A stretch of 25,249 nt of DNA from Obelidium mucronatum. Lineage: Eukaryota; Chytridiomycota; Chytridiomycetes; Chytridiales; Chytriomycetaceae. Below are positions 17,672-25,249 of the stretch, one piece after another (position 1 is the stretch's first letter; each line of letters begins with the position of its first letter). The position numbers and the translations under genes are program-made. The DNA lies in the NCBI GenBank assembly GCA_025765595.1, contig JAIVFH010000352.1:1-25249 (forward strand). The letters run 5' to 3'. The notes beneath the pieces are model-generated. The model did no database searches. It was not told where the DNA came from and saw nothing but the letters and a program-made list of their open reading frames with translations.

Positions 17672-19907
17672 TTATTTTGATTGTTCGGCCACAAAAGATT
17701 CCCTCATCCTGTTCAAAAAATCCCACATGTCTGAATTCAAACAGTCAAAGAACTGAGGAAGCACTTTTTCGTTGATCAACATATTGCCATCAAGTCCTGT
17801 CGTAGCAGAGGCTTTCGCGTGGAGGAACACCTTGCGAAACACAGTCTTTTCCTTCAAACTCTCCAAAATAGCGTCACGATCTTCCTCAAATCCCTTCAAC
17901 ACGCAGTTTGATTTCGAATTCCAATAGAATCTACTTGGGTCCGTTGTGTGAAGTACATCAAGCTCCTCTTGCTTTGATGCAGTATCAACAAACTTGACTT
18001 GTACAATATAAATCTCGCCGTTATGATTGTATATGATATCCGGACCACAGCAATTATTTGGCAGCATGACTACGTGTGGCTCACTTGGCGAACGACAGTA
18101 TTCAGCCACAGAAACATTTGAGACACAAATGGTGCGAAGCACGTCTTCATTTCCAGGATTCAGGTTGGCAACCAGAGCAAACGCGACCACATACTCCAAG
18201 AAATATCCCACCATTTGAGGTTGTGGGAAGTTGGCCATTTTTTGCGCAAATTTGAGCACAATGTCCCCAAATGGAATCAGGTATCGGAGACAATCAATAA
18301 CGACTAATTCAGTCAATTTTAATGAAAATATACCCGAGCCACTTTCGTTTAGACTACACAAGCCAAGACCGTAGTGGCAAGCATAAGCTGCGCTTTGGTT
18401 GCCGACAGGAACATGTGCAATTCCTTTCATTATAAACGCTGCAATCGCCTCCGAACAAATATGGTCCAGATTGTTGACAACACGGTCCACACTGGTGACA
18501 ACACGATCTTGATAGAATCTTAGAGGAAATAGGGGGGATAGCGGATTACATATGCCCTTAAGAAAGGCGCTGAATGCAAGTTGAATGTCTCCATGAACAA
18601 GGAAGTGGTCAATCAAAAAAGCCACAAAGCGAGCTCGACCAAAGCACAGGCTGAAATTTGAAACTCTGTCAATGAACGCTTCAATATCTTCAGCCAAAAT
18701 CCGGTTTTCAGTCAAGACCCATCGACTGTAGTTCACAACTTGAGTTTTGCCCAAGGACTGAAACGGGGCAAGCATCCGACATTCTGTTGCGCTTCTGGAA
18801 AATTGCATTGCTCCCGTCGTAGAGAATTCAAACATTATCTCAAAATTGATTTCAGTCCCAGCAACAATAAACTTTTTGACTAGGCCAAAGTGTTTTGTAT
18901 AGTAGACCAGAGGGGAAAAGAAAGGACGGCTTTTCTTAAATGTTAGACTGAATACGTCCCCACCCTGAAGCGTTTCTTGAATCTCATCGATTGCAACAAA
19001 ACCAAAAGCATCGTCAAGATACATTCTGTATATTCCGTGTGACAGAGTTTCAGCCAAGGAAATAAACAACTCGCAAAAGACATCTTTTCCACCAAAAAAC
19101 ATCTTTGGATGAAGCTGCGCCAAAAGAATTTCGTGTGGTTTAGAGCAGTACTTGTTTGCAAGGAGGTAGTTGCAGACGAAATAGCGAACAAAATACAGGA
19201 TTGCGATATACTCCTTAGTTTTTGATGGGGTCTCAATGCACTTCAGCATGCATTCACCAAAGTCCTTAGATCCAAAGTCTTTGTTACGAGTGTCACTGAC
19301 GAAGTAGTACCCAAATTCAATGTACAAGAGCTCAAGAAGCGTGCGCGTCTTTCCTGCACCCGAAACACCAAGCAGCACTTTGACTTCATTCTCGTCGTCC
19401 AAGATATAGCCTGTTTGGCGCATATCAAGACGGAGCTCTAAACATTCTTTGGAGAAGGCAGCACTTTCAGGTTGAGGGGAGTAATCTTGCATTTTCGTCT
19501 CCAAGAATCGAATTGCAACAATATTCCACGGCTCACCACACATAGTTTGCTCTATGCGCGGGTATTATGTTGTAAGTTAATAGTTATGAGCCCCAAGCGA
19601 GTTTTAAACACTCACCAGGCACCCTGGTTGGAACAAACACAATGAGAGCTGTCTCTTTGTTTTCGTGCCCCTCCCCAACAAGGCTCCAGGATGTTAGCTC
19701 CTTTGCATAGCAGAGGGCATCGCCTCTGTCCTTGTAGACTTTTAACTCCACAGGCAAAAGACCCTTTGACGATAACTTGTGCCTTTCCCAAACAGCGTCT
19801 CTGAAGTGCATAACCATTGATTCTGTGTCCATGCTGAAACTATCTACACCGAATCCTTCATACGCTTTGCCTTTTCTGCCAATAAGGTGGTAGAACACTT
19901 GTGGCAT
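17672..19907 (-). CDS. Crinkler (CRN)-type effector: header, NTPase, nuclease-like
   Basis: Exons 19907-19616 and 19551-17672 give 723 aa. Residues 1-97 (exon 1) match the CRN ubiquitin-like header: L-P-V-E-L-K-V-Y-K-D stands where oomycete CRNs have their LFLAK region, and the module ends in A-L-I-V-F-V-P, the counterpart of HVLVxxP. A P-loop NTPase follows, with Walker A GVSGAGKT (159-166), Walker B F-V-A-I-D-E (282-287) and F-I-V-A-G-T-E near 325-331. Near the C-terminus E550, G-P-D-I-I (D602) and I-V-Q-V-K (K617) have PD-(D/E)xK nuclease spacing. This header-NTPase-REase layout is a known CRN architecture in oomycetes, chytrids and other eukaryotes, proposed to act on host nuclei or in genome conflict. 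No signal peptide is seen. The intron (19552-19615) falls within three residues of the header end. DNase activity is inferred. Confidence 0.85.
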
Positions 19908-20126
19908 TTGAAGAAAACAAATGAAGAAAACAAATATTTAGAAGTAATATTCATTTGATCACTGTAACCATTATTACAAGCAGAAAATACTTAATTTCTT
20001 ATTAGGCGATGAAAAAGAGTCCTGAACTTTTTTATTGCATAGCTGCCCGGTAGAAACAGCGTTTCTCTGATGCAACAGCAGTAAAATAATAATTACAGCT
20101 GTCGAAAACTTGATACAATACAAAAC
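19908..20126. promoter_or_regulatory. Divergent promoter region, CRN and thioesterase
   Basis: This 219-bp AT-rich gap separates the CRN start (19907, -) from the thioesterase start (20127, +). It holds several AT-rich TATA-like stretches (for example AATATT and TAATAATTA) but no motif I can assign to a named factor. Confidence 0.4.
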
Positions 20127-21517
20127 ATGGCATTGGCACTGACCACTCTAATTGAACAGGTTTTTCTGTGTGCTTCAGCTTAAATAGCAGCAGCTTTTAT
20201 GATTTCAACTTTGTTTCTTTCGCAAGGCTCTGCACTTGAATGCAGTCGAAGACAACCTCTTCAACTCCTCGCCTGGCCAACTCTGGCTCCCACTGCAAGC
20301 GCGAGGTGTTTTCGGTCAGTGTTTTTGGAATACATTCAAGACACTGACTAGAGTTGTTTTTATTATCGATTGATGTTCTGAAGGCGGTCAAATCATTGGA
20401 TTGGCTTTATCGGCTGCAACAAAAACTGTCAAACCAGAGTTTTCTGTTCATGTGAGCCCACGCGAAGTCAATGCCTTTTTATTTATCTAACTATCCTGTT
20501 TTCAGTCTCTACACTGCTACTTCCTGTTGCCTGGAGACGCGTCGATTCCAATTCTGTACAGCGTCAAGAGAATACGCGATGGTAAAGAAAAAAACACGTA
20601 ATCAATATAACTATTAACTAAGCTGCTCTTCAAAATGTCGATAGGACGTGCTTTCGCGACCCGCAGTGTTGTGGCCATCCAAAAAGGCAAGGCGATATTC
20701 AGTCTGTTGTGTTCGTTTCAAGTCTTTGAAGAATCCATTCTGAGTCATCAAGTTCAAATGCCAATCGTTCCGTTTCCTGAAGAACTGGAGAGGTGTTGCG
20801 AATATTCTTTAGTGTTCTTTCGTTTGAGCTACCAACACCGCATTTTTACGTAGTAACGCTGAAGTATTCAAAAAGTGGATGAAAGATCCCAAGACTCCTT
20901 CTGCCGCAATGGAGCATTTGCAGCTTCGACTGCAGGAGGTAAAAAGAGAATGTTGTTGAAATTTGAGAGTATTGACTACAACAAAAACAAAACCCGCGTG
21001 AAACAAAAGCCGATTCCTATAGAATTCAAACCAGTCAATTACCCAAAAACAATCCAAGAAGCCGTGAAACCTCAAAAAAAGGAGCCGAAACAAATGGTCT
21101 GGATGAAAGCCATGGGGAAACTACCAGACGCGCTATCTTTCCATCAGGTGTCGTGTCAACCTTCTATTTTAATGTGCTCTTCATGCAAGTGTCATTTAAA
21201 AGGACAAAATGTAGTGTGTTGCTGCATATACTTCTGATCATTACCTCATCAACACAGCACTCCTTCCCCATGGAGTCACTGCATACACAAACCCACAACT
21301 TACCATGATTGCATCCTTGGATCATAGTATTTGGTTTCACGCGCCATTCCGAGCAGATGACTGGTTGCTATATGAAATGGAAAGCACGCGTACTGGAGCC
21401 GGAAGGGGTCTCTGTTTTTCACGAGTATATAAGCGAGATGGAACTTTGGTGATGAGCTGCGCACAGGAAGGGGTTGTACGAGCCACGTTTCGAAAAGACA
21501 GTGGATCGAAACTTTGA
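20127..21517 (+). CDS. Peroxisomal acyl-CoA thioesterase (ACOT8/TES1, TesB family)
   Basis: This enzyme hydrolyses acyl-CoA to free fatty acid and CoA in peroxisomes. Exons are 20127-20159, 20227-20314, 20384-20451, 20506-20581, 20645-20792, 20854-20938, 21010-21147 and 21215-21517, giving 312 aa, close to the usual ~320. First hotdog: [39 protein letters not shown]. Second hotdog: [30 protein letters not shown] with the catalytic Asp, then C-A-Q-E-G-V-V-R with the catalytic Gln. The C-terminus is SKL, a canonical PTS1 signal. Each exon joins in frame to give family consensus, including across the 20939-21009 intron, where reading through hits a stop. The first exon (11 codons) rests only on splice signals and frame. 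Confidence 0.92.
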
Positions 21518-21688
21518 ATTTCGTTTTTTTTTTTTCACCTCCAACAAAACCTCGATTTCTATCTTTATCCCTGCATGAATACCCCTGAGCAGTTGTAGTT
21601 TATCGTGAAGGAGGTGGAGGAACGATGTGGAAGATTAGAGAAGAGACAACTTCTTTTTTTTCTTCACCCGAAAACAAATTACATTACA

Positions 21689-22805
<1,117 letters not shown>

Positions 22806-23158
22806 ATGTGAAACAATGGAATAAGAAATTGTGGGAAGGGAGAAATGAGTGGATGATGAATGTTTTTTTGTCATTGAAGTTAGCTTTGTTTTTGTGGGAA
22901 AGTTTCAAAAATTAAAGAAGGCTTTAATGTAAGGTCTCTTCAATGTCAACTTCGGAATGTACCCGCATCAGCTTTTCTTCTTGCCAATCTCCATACGAAT
23001 TCCATTTATAGTTCAATGCGTTGAATTCTTGAAGGTGAGTGAAAATCTTTGTAAATCTGCTTCCAGTATTTTTGAACATCTCAAACAGCAGGCCCATGAC
23101 TGTGAGAACTATCGGATTCCAACAAACAACCAGCTCATTTCGCGTCAATTAATTATAG
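22806..23158. other. Intergenic stretch with weak coding signals
   Basis: This region follows UBC4. It has a good donor, AAG|GTGAGT, at 23034/23035 and an acceptor, AATTATAG, ending at 23158. An ATG at 22957 would join in phase to the gene on the right as a 26-codon first exon. On the minus strand an open frame (23148-22924) ends E-T-L-H-stop and includes L-Q-E-F-N-A-L-N-Y-K-W-N, which looks protein-like but matches nothing I know. Neither is firm. Confidence 0.35.
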
Positions 23159-25249
23159 AAAACACGACATGTTACTGACATCCAAGCCACACGGCATTCC
23201 CTTGAGAATTATCGAAACAAAAGACTACTCCATCAGGACAGTACAATCTCAATCGCCTCCGACAGCAGTAGCATCGCATCTCTCCCTCAACTAAAACCAA
23301 AAGACCGCCAAGCACCCCCCATGTCGCCACCAAAACCTTTCCATTTCGAAACTCCACTCCCAACAACCCCTTCATCAACCGCAATCCACCAGCTTTCCCC
23401 AACAACGCTCTTGACCCGAACAGGGAAACGCAAAACAAAGCAGCCAAAAGAGTTATTTCAGCAAACCGCGCAAAACAGACTCCATGCGGAATACCAAGAA
23501 AAGCTGCGCGAGATGGAACGAGTGTTGGGGCAAGAAGTGCAACGGAAACGCGTCAAAGAGCGTAAGGAGCGGCTTGTAAAAATACATTGCCTGGAAGTGT
23601 CTGTGAGAGAGGAAGTTTGTTTGGGTCTATCGAAAAGGGAGGTAGCTTCGAAGAGCGTCCGTGAGATGATGCTGGAAGTGGCTGCTTTGAAAGCAAGCAG
23701 CAGTGTGCGTGGTGGCGGCGGTTGTGAATCAATTATTGTTAAATCGGATGGGATTGCTTCCTCCTTGAGTGGTCCCGATGCATCTGTTCCTCCTACTGCA
23801 TCGAGACTTGCAGGGGAGCAATTGAGCGAGATTCTGGATACTTCTGGGACCTCGTTGGATTCTTCTTTTGCCAGCAAGAAACGCGACAGCATTTCAACTG
23901 GTGGCGCTGGATTGAGTCCATCCACACAGTTGCATGACGTTTTTAAGAAGAAGCGCCGATCAGTTGTCGCCAAACCCATTGCAGAAGCAGAGGTGCCAAT
24001 TCAGGCAAACAATACACACTTTTACCATCAATTGAATCTACAGGAAGTGTATAGGAGCAAATTCTATAGGCAGCAAGCCAGGGATTTGATTAAGGTGAAA
24101 CGGGAATACAATCTCCCGTTGATTCCGATCGCGAAACGATACAAGGATCCTCGGTTTCGACCAAAGTCAGAAAAAGAAACTGTGCTAGACATTGCAACGG
24201 CAGATAGCAGACCAGAAACATCAGAAGAGACTGGTGCTGATCCCGATTTCGCATTGACTCACAAACTATTCCCCAAATCGCAGAGCAGGACTGCTCTTAC
24301 AACTCCTTCAAAAGCAGTTTTAAATGAGTCATCTCCAGCTTTGCAAGACTCTCACCGGCCAAATCCCAATTACGTCTGCAACCATTCTTACCAGGAATCG
24401 CTCCCAAATCTCCACCAGAAAAAGAGCAACTGACACGAGCATCCATCTTGAATGCAATGAAGGCAGAATCGTTCAATGAAAACTCAGTTTTTCATAGTGA
24501 ACCAGAATTTTTACAATTCAAAGCCAAATATCAAAAGCCAGATACACCACCCAGGCATAAGGAGGTATTTAAATTATTTTTTTTTTGGTGAAAGCACTTT
24601 TCTTTTAATATTGTCCTAAAACCATCAAAATCAGATAAACCTAGAATCCGTTCTCCAAAAAGCAACTCAACGCAAAAACACATTCCATTCAATGTACACA
24701 GACTCGAAAAAGAATGTAGAACGAACAATTCGGTTTTCTCAAGGATATGGTCTTTCCGGGTTCGGCACAATTGCGGGCGGGATGCCTAAATTCAAGATTC
24801 AAACTTATACGGTGACGCGTCTGTGCCCAAAGAGCTGCATTCAAAGTTCGAGAAGATTTGATTACTGTCGAGTCAATCAAGGTGCAACGGCAGCGGCGTC
24901 AAAGCGGTTCCGTTTTACGAAACGACAGAAATGATAGTTTGATGGAAGCGGTGCAAGTCAACAGCCCAGTTTGATTGCCCCAGGATCACGCCGAGAGAGC
25001 AGTATTGATGGATTATTTGAGTTTGGAGGAAACGAGTGGGGCCGCCCATCATCGAAAATCCAGCGCAATTGGGGCTGCCACTGATGTGTCCGAACTTGGC
25101 AGTAAAGCAGCAAAGAGGATGAATCTCATTAGAGAAGCATTCTTTCCAAAGCGAAATCCGTAACAGCAACTACTGAACATCGCAGATCTGTGACAGACCA
25201 ACCAGTGCCGTCTACTCCAATAGCTGAAACTCTTCCAGAACAAGCATTA
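23159..25249 (+). CDS. Unrecognised charged protein, 3' incomplete
   Basis: The frame is open from 23159 after a plausible acceptor. The first in-frame ATG is at 23321, so the start is uncertain. The protein is Ser-rich, then Lys/Glu/Arg-rich with a likely coiled coil (roughly codons 40-115 from 23321). It has a Lys/Arg-rich K-K-K-R-R-S patch and a conserved-looking block F-Y-R-Q-Q-A-R-D-L-I-K-V-K-R-E-Y-N-L-P-L followed by K-R-Y-K-D-P-R-F. Coding continues in a different frame from about 24370 to 24564 (…R-A-S-I-L-N-A-M-K-A-E-S-F) and, after a good intron (24565-24634), from 24635. Further frame changes occur near 24815-24834, and an in-frame TGA follows near 24970. These could be missed introns or single-base errors. 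No domain was recognised; it continues past the window. Confidence 0.55.

Noticed and set aside
20197..20391. 64-codon minus-strand frame
   Set aside because: It is antisense to exon 2 and flanking introns of the thioesterase, whose plus-strand reading gives strong family consensus.
23172..23979. Minus-strand frames over the last gene
   Set aside because: They are antisense shadows of a long charged, coiled-coil-like plus-strand frame.

Overview
The window looks like nuclear DNA of a filamentous or zoosporic fungus. Most genes are cut by many short introns (about 46-124 bp, one of 389 bp) with GT..AG ends and TAAC/CTAAC-type branch sites. Coding sequence is dense and 3' ends carry AATAAA. 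A Crinkler-type (CRN) effector homologue next to chitinases with long Thr-rich linkers and chitin-binding modules fits a chytrid (Chytridiomycota) best; this is an inference from gene content. No rRNA, tRNA, CRISPR array or plasmid feature was seen.

Layout. 1-1555 (+): 3' part of a GH18 chitinase gene, frame-damaged. 1709-5907 (+): full-size tandem ABCG transporter (YOL075C type, 8 exons). 6024-8605 (-): complete paralogous chitinase, so the two chitinases sit in inverted orientation around the transporter. 9058-10015 and 10161-11802 (both -): two tandem paralogues, all-helical and possibly MA3-like, sharing an intron position. 11988-12766 (+): small Ala/Pro-rich gene. 12895-13279 (+): start of a Gln-rich gene. 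13280-13600: repeat-rich junction. 13600-14158 (-): the first ~110 codons of a SPATA20/YyaL-type thioredoxin-fold protein, cut off at the junction. 14234-17503 (+): kinesin-7 (12 exons) with a G34 tract in one intron. 17672-19907 (-): CRN-type protein with a ubiquitin-like header, P-loop NTPase and PD-(D/E)xK nuclease-like domain. 20127-21517 (+): peroxisomal acyl-CoA thioesterase (ACOT8/TES1 type) ending in SKL. 21689-22805 (+): ubiquitin-conjugating enzyme of the UBC4/UBE2D group, with 9- and 18-nt micro-exons. 23159-25249 (+): unrecognised charged protein, running off the end.

The genes do not form one pathway; this is ordinary eukaryotic gene order. The chitinases are secreted chitin-degrading enzymes. 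The CRN is the accessory, conflict-related element and the most interesting locus: its only intron lies at the end of the header module. Exon boundaries were derived by hand from splice consensus, frame continuity and recalled family consensus. They have not been checked against transcripts.
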